Shown here: piece after piece, positions 46,182-54,937 of the stretch
Position numbering within the stretch: position 1 is the stretch's first letter
Layout of the letters: every line of letters starts with the position of its first letter
Assembly (NCBI RefSeq): GCF_014196635.1
Contig: NZ_JACIEB010000001.1
Span: 124,001-188,000 of the forward strand
Direction of reading: 5' to 3'
DNA length: 64,000 bases
From: Sphingobium fontiphilum
GTDB taxonomy: Bacteria; Pseudomonadota; Alphaproteobacteria; Sphingomonadales; Sphingomonadaceae
Made by a program: the position numbers and the translations under genes
Notes under the pieces: generated by a model
What the model saw: the letters and a program-made list of their open reading frames with translations, nothing else
The model's database searches: none
What the model was told of the DNA's origin: nothing

Positions 46182-47099
46182 ATGATGAAACCCGTCGGCC
46201 TTCCCCTTGCCCTGATGGCGCTGTGCGCGGCCGGATCGCCCGATTCCGCCGCGCTGACCGAAAAGGTGCTGGATGTGCCCGGCTTCGCCGATTTTCTGGC
46301 GGTGGACGGCAACACGGTTTGGACCACCAATGACGGGCGGGTCGAACAATGGTCGACGGGCGGCAAGATCGCCTTCGTGACGATGCCCAAGCCGTGCGGC
46401 GCGATGACCATGGGCTTCGGTTCGCTGTGGGTGGGCAATTGCAAGGGCGGGGAGGTTTATCGGATCGATCCGCAGACCGCCGCCGTTCAGGCGACCATCC
46501 CGGCCGGAATCGGCCCCAGTGGGGAATTGAACGTCGTTTCGGGTGCCGGTTCGATCTGGGCGCCCGATCAGACAGCGGGCAAGATTTCCCGCATCGACCC
46601 CGCCATCAACAGCGTCATCGCGACGATCGACGTCACCGCCGACGCCTCCTATCTCGCCTTCGGCTTCGACGCCCTGTGGGTGGTGAGCGGCAAGGGGCAG
46701 ACGCTGCAGCGCATAGACCCGGCGACCAACAGCGTGACCCACAGCCTGACGCTGGGCAAGATGCCCGGCTTTCTTGCGGCGGGCGAAGGGGCGGTATGGG
46801 TGCAGGAACAGGGCGAAGGCACGGTGGCGAAAATCGACCCGGTTACGGTGTCTATGGTCGGCCGGGTCAAGGTCGGCGACAACCTGAAATGGGGCGACAT
46901 CGACACTGGCGGCGGCATGGTATGGCTGCGCACGACCGACGATCAGACCTTCGTGGCGATCAACGCCGCCAGCATGGAAATCGTTACGCGCGCGGGCAAG
47001 GCGTCGGGCAGCGGCGCGCTCCGCTACACGCCATCGGGCATATGGACGACCGCGCATGACCTCAAGACCATGTCCTGGTGGAGCCACGCGCCGCAGTAG
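46182..47099 (+). CDS. Secreted beta-propeller protein (YncE/Vgb-like)
   Basis: The 305-residue protein has a short signal peptide (MMKPVGLPLALMALCAAG) and about six blades. The repeated pattern is [GF]x-x-LWV followed by KISRIDP/TLQRIDP, for example FGSLWVGN, AGSIWAPD, FDALWVVS and EGAVWVQE. This is the YncE/virginiamycin-B-lyase-like propeller. No catalytic residues are recognisable, so it may bind a ligand or an electron carrier. It follows the MBL pair by 40 bases and is probably in the same transcript. Confidence 0.8.
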   Translation: MMKPVGLPLALMALCAAGSPDSAALTEKVLDVPGFADFLAVDGNTVWTTNDGRVEQWSTGGKIAFVTMPKPCGAMTMGFGSLWVGNCKGGEVYRIDPQTAAVQATIPAGIGPSGELNVVSGAGSIWAPDQTAGKISRIDPAINSVIATIDVTADASYLAFGFDALWVVSGKGQTLQRIDPATNSVTHSLTLGKMPGFLAAGEGAVWVQEQGEGTVAKIDPVTVSMVGRVKVGDNLKWGDIDTGGGMVWLRTTDDQTFVAINAASMEIVTRAGKASGSGALRYTPSGIWTTAHDLKTMSWWSHAPQ

Positions 47100-47400
47100 A
47101 CGGTCCGCGCCTTTCGTCCGAATCCCGAACGAATCGCCGGATGCGTCAGTCCAATTCGCAACTGCAAAACCAATATATTGCACTGCTTCAAAAATGGCTC
47201 AAAGTCACAATCATCGTGAAAATCGCCGTTTCAAGCCGTTTTCCATAAAATTTCGCCGGTGCGGCAGCGATCATAATAATACTCTTGACGCAATTGGTAA
47301 TATCAATACCGTGTCTGCATCATGGTCTGGATGGCGAAATCGCCGGAAAGCGGGATCACCCACATCGGGGCGCTTGGCGGCCTGATACAGGAGCAATGCG
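47100..47400. other. Promoter-containing intergenic region before the first hydroxylase
   Basis: These 301 bases are clearly AT-richer than the flanks, especially 47150-47310. They contain operator copy C at 47277. No open frame with coding character and no RNA gene is seen. Confidence 0.6.
47277..47302. promoter_or_regulatory. Palindromic operator, copy C (TAATAC-N14-GTAATA)
   Basis: One half-site is perfect (GTAATA, 47297-47302, followed by TC as in copies B and D). The other has one mismatch (TAATAC, 47277-47282). Spacing is again exactly 14. It lies 98 bases before the hydroxylase gene at 47401. Confidence 0.68.
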
Positions 47401-48402
47401 ATGGATCGAAAGCAGGCCGATGGCGCTATTCTTCCCAGCGAACTCGCATCACCTGTAGACGACGTTCGCGCATCCGTGCAATCGGGCGGAGTGGAAATGG
47501 CCGCGGCGCCAGCCAGCAGCCTCACTCAATCGCTGATCAATCTCATCCCGCCGTTGTTCGTGGTGCTGGTCTGCCTGTTCTGGTATTTCGCGCCGCCATC
47601 CCTGGTCGATCAGCCCGCGACCCTGATTTTGGTCGGCCTTGCGATCAGCTTTTCGGTGCTGGGGCTGGAATATCTTTTCGAACGGCATGTCGGCTGGCGG
47701 ATCAACAGGCGCGAATTCCTGACCGACCTCTTCTATGTCGTGCTCAGCTATACGGTCATAGCGTGGGCGACCAACCTGTTCGCCGAAGCGCCGCTTAAGG
47801 CGATCAAGGCGTCGCTGGGCATGGCAACGCCATGGGCCGCCGCCCTGCCTTTCTTCGTGCAGACCGCGCTGGTCGTTTTCCTCATCGAATTCGGCCAATA
47901 TTGGATGCACAGGCTGATGCACAACTGGACTCCGTTCTGGCTGACCCATGCGCCGCATCACCACATCACCCAGCTCAATGCGATGAAGGGTTATGTCGGC
48001 AATCCGGTCGAACTGTTCCTGATCAGCCTGAGTGTGGTGGCGCTGTTTGATTTCGACACCGCACCGATTTTCTGCGCGGTCAACATATTGGGTGTGGTGT
48101 CGACCTTTGCGCACGCCAATGTGCGCGCCGATCCACCGCCATTTTATTCATTCATCTTTACGACGATCCGCCATCACAGCCTGCATCATTCGGTCGGCTA
48201 TGAAGAAACGCGCTGCAACTATGGCAATTCGCTGATCCTGATCGACCGGGTGCTGGGCACCTATCGCGAGGGCGAGGGGGTTCTGGTCGGGCAGGATGAA
48301 CGCAGGCGTCTGTCGATCCGGGAGCAATTCCTGTTCCCGTTCGTGCCGGTGATCGAAGCGATCCGGGCCCGGCTGGGCAAGTCGGTGTCGACTGCGGGTT
48401 GA
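47401..48402 (+). CDS. Membrane di-iron hydroxylase, sterol desaturase/fatty acid hydroxylase family
   Basis: The 333-residue inner-membrane protein has about four TM helices and the three histidine boxes of this superfamily: HRLMH, HAPHHH and HHSLHHS. These bind a di-iron centre that inserts oxygen into C-H bonds or desaturates. Its paralogue lies at 53608-54591 on the opposite strand, with matching boxes and shared text such as PVELFLI. AGGAG precedes the ATG. An operator upstream links it to the NikR-like regulator. The substrate is unknown; the family includes alkylglycerol monooxygenase and carotenoid and sterol oxidases. Confidence 0.88.
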   Translation: MDRKQADGAILPSELASPVDDVRASVQSGGVEMAAAPASSLTQSLINLIPPLFVVLVCLFWYFAPPSLVDQPATLILVGLAISFSVLGLEYLFERHVGWRINRREFLTDLFYVVLSYTVIAWATNLFAEAPLKAIKASLGMATPWAAALPFFVQTALVVFLIEFGQYWMHRLMHNWTPFWLTHAPHHHITQLNAMKGYVGNPVELFLISLSVVALFDFDTAPIFCAVNILGVVSTFAHANVRADPPPFYSFIFTTIRHHSLHHSVGYEETRCNYGNSLILIDRVLGTYREGEGVLVGQDERRRLSIREQFLFPFVPVIEAIRARLGKSVSTAG

Positions 48403-48583
48403 TGCACTCTTGGCTTGTCGCAGTTGCGACGGGCCGGAATGGACATGCACGGCGTCGGTCAGAACGCCGGATAACAAGAACCGAAAGCGGCGGCCCGCAT
48501 GAAAATAAGGGCCACATAAAGCCGCTCGGTATGATGGAGAGAATGCCAGCCAGAGGAGGCGTCGAGGAAAAAAGGGGTAGCTC

Positions 48584-51031
48584 ATGTCATATCGCGCCAG
48601 GCTCCGCACGGGGCTGTTGTCGGCAACAATGTTCACCAGCGCCATGCTGGCGACGCCCGCTCTCGCGCAGGAGCCGCAAGGCGCCTCCGCTGACGATGAC
48701 AGCGTTATTGTCGTCACCGGCACGCGCCGTTCGACAACGATCATGGAAACGCCCATCAATATTTCGGCCGTTGGTTCGGCGGAACTGGACAAGCTGCGCA
48801 TTCAGGACGTGCGCGACCTTGCCGATTTCACGCCGGGCCTGACGATTTCGGACACCGGGCCGGGAACGACCGGCGCGATCGTGTTGCGCGGTTTGGCTGC
48901 ATCGGACGTCAGCAGTACCGGTTCCAACTACGACAGTGCTGTCGGCGTCTATCTGGGCGAAGTGCCGCTCTATTACGACTTTAAGCTGCTGGACGTCGAC
49001 CGGGTCGAAACGCTACTGGGACCGCAGGGCACGCTTTACGGTCTGGGCACGCTGGCAGGCGCCATCCGCAATATTCCCAACCGGCCCAATGTCGACGCAT
49101 TCGAAGGCTCCGTCCACGCCAGCACCTATGTCAAGGATCATAGCGGCAAGATCGGCTATCAGGCCGACGCGGTAATCAACATCCCCATCTTGCGCGACAA
49201 TATCGCCTTCCGTTCAGTCGTCGGCTATTACTTCGATCCCGGCTTTATCGATTATCCGCTGTTGATCCAGACCCCCGGCGTCTCGCTGCCGCAGCCCGAT
49301 GGTTTCATTACGCCCGGCGAACCCGAAACCATCTCTGACGCCGGCTATGCCGCTAACCTCAAAAGCGCCAAGGATCTCAACTTCGAAAAGACCATCACGA
49401 CGCGCAATCAGTTGTTGTTCACGACGGGACCGGACTTCACGGGCGTGCTGACCTATGCATTCCAGCGCACGAAGACCGGCGGCGCCCAGACGAACAGCGC
49501 CGGCGTTTTCGGCACTGGCAAATATGAAAATGCCAGCCGTTTCGTCGAACCGGTAAATCGCCGGGCACATCTGCTCAGTCTGGAAATCAACGCCAGCGTC
49601 TTCGACTTTGCCGACCTGGTGGCGACGACGGCCTACACCAAGGTCAAGACCGACTCAATGCGGGACAATACCGACCTGTTGCTCGATCTCGACTATGATT
49701 ATGAACTGTTCCCGGCCTTTTCGAGCTGGAACAGTTCATCGACGCAGCGCAAGCAGTATAATCAGGAGATCCGCTTCGTCTCCACCCATGGCGGGCCCTT
49801 CAGTTGGGTTCTGGGCGGCTTTCACAATGAAAACAGCTATCAGAGCGACTATGCAGAGCGCATACCCAATCATCCTTGGGCCGACCCCGCTACCAATCCA
49901 GAATATCTGGAATATGTAAGCTATATCACGTCCAAGGTGAAGGAAACCGCATTCTTCGGCGAGGGCACGTTCAAGATCATGCCCGATTGGCAGGTCACAG
50001 GCGGCGCCCGATATTTCAAATACTCGTCCAAAATCGCGGGCGCGCAGACCCTGCCGATCCTCGGCGATCCGCTCAGCCCCTATGACCTGCCCGCCCGCGG
50101 CGGCAAGGCTGGCAAGAGTGGGTGGGTGTGGAAATTCAACACTTCCTATAACTTCACGCCGGACTTGATGCTCTATGCCACCTACAGCAAGGGCTATCGC
50201 ATTGGTGGCCCCAACAGCGTTGCGCCATGCCCCAACCCGCTGCCGAACGATCCTGATGGCGACAACGTCAACAACACACAGATTATCTGCGGCTTGCCGT
50301 TTGAAATCCAGTATGGACCTGACGAAACCAAGAATATTGAAGTCGGCATCCGTACCCAGTTGTTCAATCGCAAGCTGACGTTCAATTTCAACGTGTTCCA
50401 GATCGATTGGGACGGTATTCAAGTTGCATCAGCCACGCTGAACGGCATTGCGGGCATTACCGTCAATGGCGGCACGGCCCGGTCCAAGGGGTTCGAGACA
50501 TCGTTCCAGTTGCGGCCGATCGCGGAACTGATGATCCAGGGCACCTATGCCTATACGGATGCGGCACTCACCCAAGATGTGGCGGGAATCATCCCGGTCA
50601 ATTCTCCCGCACAGACCTATCCCACCGCTCCGGTCAACCTGCCTGCCTTGTCGGGCGACCGTCTGCCGGGTTCGACCAAGAACAGCGGCAGCCTGGGCGC
50701 GACCTACACCATGCCGTTGGGCGACGACGCTTCGCTCAGCGCCAACTGGACGGCGACCTATCGCGGCAATATCGTGACCCGCTTGGGTTGGGACCGCGCC
50801 TATGGCGACAAGCTGCCTGGGTACGTGATGCACCGCGCGTCGCTGACCTATGACACTGATCGCTACAGCCTCAGCCTGTTCGCGAACAATATCTTCGACA
50901 AATATGCTGTCGTGTCCGTCGCCAACGACCGGTCGCGTATCGGCGTCAATGATGGCGTCCGCCTGCGCTATTATCAGCAGACTGTCGCCAGCCCGCGGAC
51001 CTTCGGCATTGAGGGCCGCTTCAAATATTGA
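48584..51031 (+). CDS. TonB-dependent receptor
   Basis: The 815-residue outer-membrane receptor has a signal peptide cleaved near PALAQE, a TonB box-like VIVVTGTRR and a plug domain containing VETLLGPQGTLYGLGTLAG. A large barrel follows, ending FGIEGRFKY. It matches the general sphingomonad receptor class rather than the siderophore class, so it may import an organic substrate. It follows the first hydroxylase by 181 bases in the same direction and ends at a strong terminator. Its cargo could be the substrate of the surrounding enzymes; that is inference. Confidence 0.92.
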   Translation: MSYRARLRTGLLSATMFTSAMLATPALAQEPQGASADDDSVIVVTGTRRSTTIMETPINISAVGSAELDKLRIQDVRDLADFTPGLTISDTGPGTTGAIVLRGLAASDVSSTGSNYDSAVGVYLGEVPLYYDFKLLDVDRVETLLGPQGTLYGLGTLAGAIRNIPNRPNVDAFEGSVHASTYVKDHSGKIGYQADAVINIPILRDNIAFRSVVGYYFDPGFIDYPLLIQTPGVSLPQPDGFITPGEPETISDAGYAANLKSAKDLNFEKTITTRNQLLFTTGPDFTGVLTYAFQRTKTGGAQTNSAGVFGTGKYENASRFVEPVNRRAHLLSLEINASVFDFADLVATTAYTKVKTDSMRDNTDLLLDLDYDYELFPAFSSWNSSSTQRKQYNQEIRFVSTHGGPFSWVLGGFHNENSYQSDYAERIPNHPWADPATNPEYLEYVSYITSKVKETAFFGEGTFKIMPDWQVTGGARYFKYSSKIAGAQTLPILGDPLSPYDLPARGGKAGKSGWVWKFNTSYNFTPDLMLYATYSKGYRIGGPNSVAPCPNPLPNDPDGDNVNNTQIICGLPFEIQYGPDETKNIEVGIRTQLFNRKLTFNFNVFQIDWDGIQVASATLNGIAGITVNGGTARSKGFETSFQLRPIAELMIQGTYAYTDAALTQDVAGIIPVNSPAQTYPTAPVNLPALSGDRLPGSTKNSGSLGATYTMPLGDDASLSANWTATYRGNIVTRLGWDRAYGDKLPGYVMHRASLTYDTDRYSLSLFANNIFDKYAVVSVANDRSRIGVNDGVRLRYYQQTVASPRTFGIEGRFKY

Positions 51032-51037
51032 TGATCA

Positions 51038-51085
51038 GAGCAGGCTGCGTCCCATTGGGCGCAGCCTGCTCCAGTCTTTTGTTTT
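51038..51085 (+). terminator. Strong intrinsic terminator after the TonB receptor
   Basis: A perfect 12-bp stem, GAGCAGGCTGCG (51038-51049) with CGCAGCCTGCTC (51060-51071), is followed by a T-rich tail (CTTTTGTTTT). Confidence 0.9.
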
Positions 51086-51146
51086 CGTATCGCTTTTAGC
51101 GGAGAGCCGGTTCCCACTTTTCCGCACGATGCTTTAGCAGGGGGAT

Positions 51147-51180
51147 GGGGCGCTTTCGGGAAACCGGAGGCGCCCCTTTT
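51147..51180 (+). terminator. Second terminator-like hairpin
   Basis: GGGGCGC (51147-51153) can pair with GCGCCCC (51170-51176) and is followed by TTTT. It lies just beyond the stop codon of the convergent sulfotransferase gene and may back up the terminator at 51038. Confidence 0.65.
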
Positions 51181-51185
51181 CCGTT

Positions 51186-52754
51186 TCAATCGACCGCGAT
51201 GTCCTGGCTTTGCAGCCACAGGCGCGCCGGTTCCAGCGCGTCGGCATGGGCTTTCCATCGGCCCACTGCGTCGGCGTTGATCGGGCGGCGGACTTGCGCC
51301 GCGCTGGGCGTCGCGACGGCGGCCTCGTTCCGGTGAAAGGACAGGCAGGCGTCGTCCCAGTCCAGTCCGCAATGGTCCAGCAGGCGGCGGGTCTGCCCTT
51401 CCTGATCGGCGACCAGTCCTTCATAGGACAACTGGAGCACGCGCCCCGGCCACAGCCGGTCCCACATCGCCATCAGCCGGTCGAAGCGCGCATAATAGCG
51501 GGCGATGTCCATTACATCGTAGGAATAGGCGTAATAAGCAGACTGGCTGGCGAACAGATTTTTGTAGTTGCTCCAGATCGTGTCCATCGGGTTGCGCCGC
51601 AGACAGACGATGCGGGCGTTGGGCAGCGCACGAACAATATGGCCGATGTAGAGGAAGTTGGCCGGCAGCTTGTCGGTGAAGCGGGCGGTGCGGCCCGACC
51701 TGTGGTGGCTGGCGCGCTCCAGATAGGCGGCCTCGATTGCCGCAGGATCGGCCGAGCCGCTGGCCATGATCGTTTCCGGGTCGATAACGACCCGCGAGCG
51801 CGTCCCGGCGAGCCGCTTGACCGCGATGGGCATCGCCTGAAGCTCGCCGGCGGCTTCCACGTCGCGGTGGGACGACAATATGCGGTCGACCAGCGTCGTG
51901 CCGGTGCGTGGCATTCCCACGACGAAGATGGGGCGTCCGTCCGCGTCGCCCGTCCCCCGGTTTAGACCGGCCCCACCCCGGTCGAACAGCGCTTCGATGG
52001 CGTCGAAAATGGCGGCGTCCTGGCGGAAATCATAACCCAATATCTGCTTTTGCCGGGCGTTGGCGGCGGCCAGATGGGTGAAGCTGGCCGCCGCATCGCC
52101 CAAATCCTCCAGTTCCTTCGCCAGCGCATATCGAATGCGCAACGCATCGTCGGGATTGCTGGCCATGCCCAACGCCTTTTCCAGGCGGGGCACGTGATTG
52201 GACGCGGCGGTCTGGCGCGACAGGATGGCCAGCGCATAATGCGCCCGTCCATTGGTCGGTTCGCCTTTCAACAGCGTCTCGTAATGCGCGCGCGCGTCAG
52301 CGGTCCGGCCGGTAAAGCCGCAGGCGGCGGCCAGATTATAGCGAAACTCGCGATTGTCCGGTTCAGCCGCGACCGCTTGCAAAAAGGGGGCGACCGATGC
52401 TTCATGGTCGCCCAGGCGCGCCAGCACGCAACCGATGGTGTCGCAGGTGAGGGCGTCTGGGGGGGCCAGCGCCATGGCCTGGCGGGCGGCATCCGCCGCC
52501 TCGCCATCGCGGCGCACAAGAATCAGCAGCCTGGCCAACTGGGCCAGATGCTCGGCCTTTGGCCCCCGGTCGACCGCATTCTGGAGCAACGGAAGCGCCT
52601 GCGCGACCTGATCGGCCTCGACCGCCGCCATGCCAAGCAGGAAATAGCCGTCCGGGTTCGCCGGATCGGCTGCAATCACGGCGCGCGCGGCTGCGATCGC
52701 CGAGTTGAGATCACCCTGCTTCAGGGCTGCGCGCGCCTGTGCTTCATATTTCAT
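51186..52754 (-). CDS. TPR-repeat sulfotransferase
   Basis: The 522-residue protein has an N-terminal half of tetratricopeptide repeats (about 1-245; for example AAARAVIAADPANPDGYFLL). The C-terminal sulfotransferase domain carries the PAPS 5'-phosphosulfate loop FVVGMPRTGTTLVDRILSSH and the 3'-phosphate motif LRRNPMDTIWSNYKN. It would transfer sulfate from PAPS to a protein or small-molecule hydroxyl. There is no signal peptide, so it is cytoplasmic. I chose the ATG at 52754 because the repeats start there. Sphingomonads often hold several such genes beside TonB receptors; the acceptor is unknown. Confidence 0.88.
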   Translation of the reverse strand: MKYEAQARAALKQGDLNSAIAAARAVIAADPANPDGYFLLGMAAVEADQVAQALPLLQNAVDRGPKAEHLAQLARLLILVRRDGEAADAARQAMALAPPDALTCDTIGCVLARLGDHEASVAPFLQAVAAEPDNREFRYNLAAACGFTGRTADARAHYETLLKGEPTNGRAHYALAILSRQTAASNHVPRLEKALGMASNPDDALRIRYALAKELEDLGDAAASFTHLAAANARQKQILGYDFRQDAAIFDAIEALFDRGGAGLNRGTGDADGRPIFVVGMPRTGTTLVDRILSSHRDVEAAGELQAMPIAVKRLAGTRSRVVIDPETIMASGSADPAAIEAAYLERASHHRSGRTARFTDKLPANFLYIGHIVRALPNARIVCLRRNPMDTIWSNYKNLFASQSAYYAYSYDVMDIARYYARFDRLMAMWDRLWPGRVLQLSYEGLVADQEGQTRRLLDHCGLDWDDACLSFHRNEAAVATPSAAQVRRPINADAVGRWKAHADALEPARLWLQSQDIAVD

Positions 52755-52886
52755 CGGGGCGATCCGCCTGGGGCAGGGGTGTCGGCATTCCCATCCTGTC
52801 TGGTGTGGTCGGCGCGTCGCACCGATCAGGGTGATCAGTTTAGGCTGGCGGGATCGCGATGACAAACATGTCGTTCCACCCGCTGC

Positions 52887-53501
52887 TTATGCACTGTGCA
52901 ACAGCTTGCGAAACCGCGCCCGGATCAGTTTGCCTTCCAATATCCGGCCGATCACATAGAGCAGTGCGAAAATGCCCGCAAAAACATAGGCCGTCGTGGG
53001 GGAGGACTTCTTATTTCCGCCCTCCTTTTTCTTCTCTTCGTCCGATTTGGGTTTTTCCGGCGCGGGGGCGCCCAGCGCCTTGTCAATCCAGTGCTGGGGT
53101 CGTTCGACCTCCTTGTTCTCAGCTTTCTTGTCCTTCCGCGCTGCCGCGCTCGACGCCGATTCCATATTGCCGATGGCGATGGTCAACTGTCCGAAGCCGA
53201 TGAACATCGCGGGCAGGATGAAGCAGAACAGCAGGATCCGGCTGAACATGTCATAACGCAGCACAGGGCCGCCAGCGCCCTGTTCGACGGTCAGCACGCC
53301 GCCGTCGAATATCGACATCTTGTCCTGGGGCGCCTGCGCGCCCTTGCGAAAGGTGAACACGCCGCCCGACCGTTCATGGCTGGTATAATCCTGGCGGAAG
53401 AGGGGGGCGAGGCGCGCGAACGCTTCGTCATCCGTTTGCCCCGGGGCCAGCGCTACATGGCCCCTGATGTGCCAGATCCAGTCGATCAAACGCCGATTCA
53501 C
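52887..53501 (-). CDS. Two-TM membrane protein of unknown function
   Basis: From a GTG at 53501 the protein has 204 residues. A soluble N-terminal part (IDWIWHIRGHVALAPGQTDD) is followed by a TM helix (ILLFCFILPAMFIGFGQLTI). A strongly charged Lys/Glu/Pro-rich linker comes next, then a second TM helix (TTAYVFAGIFALLYVIG) and a basic tail. AGGA lies upstream of the GTG; an ATG at 53537 is the alternative. I do not recognise a family. It is 106 bases downstream of the second hydroxylase on the same strand and may share its transcript. Confidence 0.7.
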   Translation of the reverse strand: MNRRLIDWIWHIRGHVALAPGQTDDEAFARLAPLFRQDYTSHERSGGVFTFRKGAQAPQDKMSIFDGGVLTVEQGAGGPVLRYDMFSRILLFCFILPAMFIGFGQLTIAIGNMESASSAAARKDKKAENKEVERPQHWIDKALGAPAPEKPKSDEEKKKEGGNKKSSPTTAYVFAGIFALLYVIGRILEGKLIRARFRKLLHSA

Positions 53502-53607
53502 TCTGTTTCCTGTCCGCTGGAGGTGGGGCGGCATCATGCCGTGCGAGAGCGCATTGTGCTCCCGATCATGGGGTGGATAATGGCAGGACGGGGCTTTGCG
53601 CCCCGCC

Positions 53608-54591
53608 TCACTCGGCGGGAACCGCGATGGCCGGCCGCGCGAATTTCTGCTTCAGGTTCTTCCACGCTTCTGCGAAGGGAAAGACCATCGTCTCGCGGAT
53701 CGTCATGCGGCGGCCGCCCTCCATGCCCAGCAACTCCGCCTCGCCATCGACGCAGGTGCCGAACAGCCGGTCGATGATGATCCAGGTTCCGGCATAGTTG
53801 CTGCGCGTCGCTTCATAGTCCTGCGAATGATGAACGCTATGATGTTCGGTCGTGTTGAAGATGAAGCGCCACCAGCGCGGCGTGTTGAATCGGACGTTGA
53901 TATGCTGGTAGGTGCCTACCGCAAGGCCAAGGGTGCCCGCGAGCAGGGCCGCTCTGGGCAGAAAATCGAAGAAGCCGCCAATGCCCAGGCCGATAAGGAA
54001 CAATTCGACAGGATTGCCTACCGCGCCCTTGTTGATGTTCAACTGGGTGATGTAGTGATGCGGCGCGTGGGTCAGCCAGAGCGGATACCAGTTGTGCATC
54101 CCGCGATGCATCCAATATTGCCCGCAATCGAAGATGAAGGAGATGAGCACCGCCTGCACCAGCAGCGGCAGGCCGACGAACCAGGCCAGTTTGTCCCAGT
54201 CAAAGGCGTTCTGGATCGCTTCGATCATGGCGCCGTCACCAATATATCCGTCGATCATGCGTAGGACGGTGTAGCCGAGCGAGACATAGAACAGGTCGGT
54301 GACCAGTTCCTTCCAGGTCAATCGCCAACTGTCATGGCGTGGATTCACCCATTCCATCGCCAGCAACAGTAACTTGAAACCGATGCCGATGCCGATCGCG
54401 GTGGACGCTTTGGCGATGTCATTGGGGGCGTAATACCAGAAGGCGACCAGCGCCAGCAGCGCGGCAGGCTGGAACCAGGTGAACACGAACCGTTTGAGCG
54501 GTCCCCCCTGGACCTTGGGAATATTTTCCCAACCGACCGTGACCGGAGCCTGCGCCCCGATGATTCGCTTGCCTACGCGGACTCCATCCAT
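53608..54591 (-). CDS. Membrane di-iron hydroxylase, sterol desaturase/fatty acid hydroxylase family, second copy
   Basis: The 327-residue paralogue of the protein at 47401 has the same His boxes: HRGMH, HAPHHY (HxxHH) and HHSVHHS. The TM layout is shared. Common stretches such as WLTHAPHH and ITQLN show that the two arose by duplication and have diverged. The ATG at 54591 is preferred to a GTG one codon upstream. Operator copy D lies 37 bases upstream. Confidence 0.88.
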   Translation of the reverse strand: MDGVRVGKRIIGAQAPVTVGWENIPKVQGGPLKRFVFTWFQPAALLALVAFWYYAPNDIAKASTAIGIGIGFKLLLLAMEWVNPRHDSWRLTWKELVTDLFYVSLGYTVLRMIDGYIGDGAMIEAIQNAFDWDKLAWFVGLPLLVQAVLISFIFDCGQYWMHRGMHNWYPLWLTHAPHHYITQLNINKGAVGNPVELFLIGLGIGGFFDFLPRAALLAGTLGLAVGTYQHINVRFNTPRWWRFIFNTTEHHSVHHSQDYEATRSNYAGTWIIIDRLFGTCVDGEAELLGMEGGRRMTIRETMVFPFAEAWKNLKQKFARPAIAVPAE

Positions 54592-54628
54592 CACGCCTGC
54601 CCTCGCGCTCTATGGTTGCCCTCTCCGG

Positions 54629-54654
54629 TATCACTAATTCTTGCAAAAGTAATA
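54629..54654. promoter_or_regulatory. Palindromic operator, copy D (TATCAC-N14-GTAATA)
   Basis: Half-sites TATCAC (54629-54634, one mismatch) and GTAATA (54649-54654, perfect, followed by TC) are again 14 bases apart. It lies 37 bases before the second hydroxylase and 283 bases before the divergent DUF1338 gene. Confidence 0.7.
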
Positions 54655-54937
54655 TCACGAAGACTCCCCTTGTCTACAGGCAAAGCGACATCGCCGGCAA
54701 ATGGCCGCGCTTCGCCCGTTCGGACGCGCGAAAGGACCCATAGCCGCGCACGTTCGTCCGGTTGCCGCGGCTGCACAGTCGGGCGGACGTGCGGGAACAA
54801 GGCAATGGCGGGGCGCGACGTCTCGTTTCGACTCAAACCGGATATGGCGGAAAGAACGATGTTTTAAGCCGGTGATTTGCTTAACGGTCATGCGCGCCTA
54901 TCATCCCGCCATCGATATGATTTCGACGGAATGCGCA

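Noticed and set aside
51500..51570. A GTAATA word inside the sulfotransferase gene as a fifth operator
   Set aside because: The paired half-site at 14-base spacing is missing and the word lies in coding sequence.
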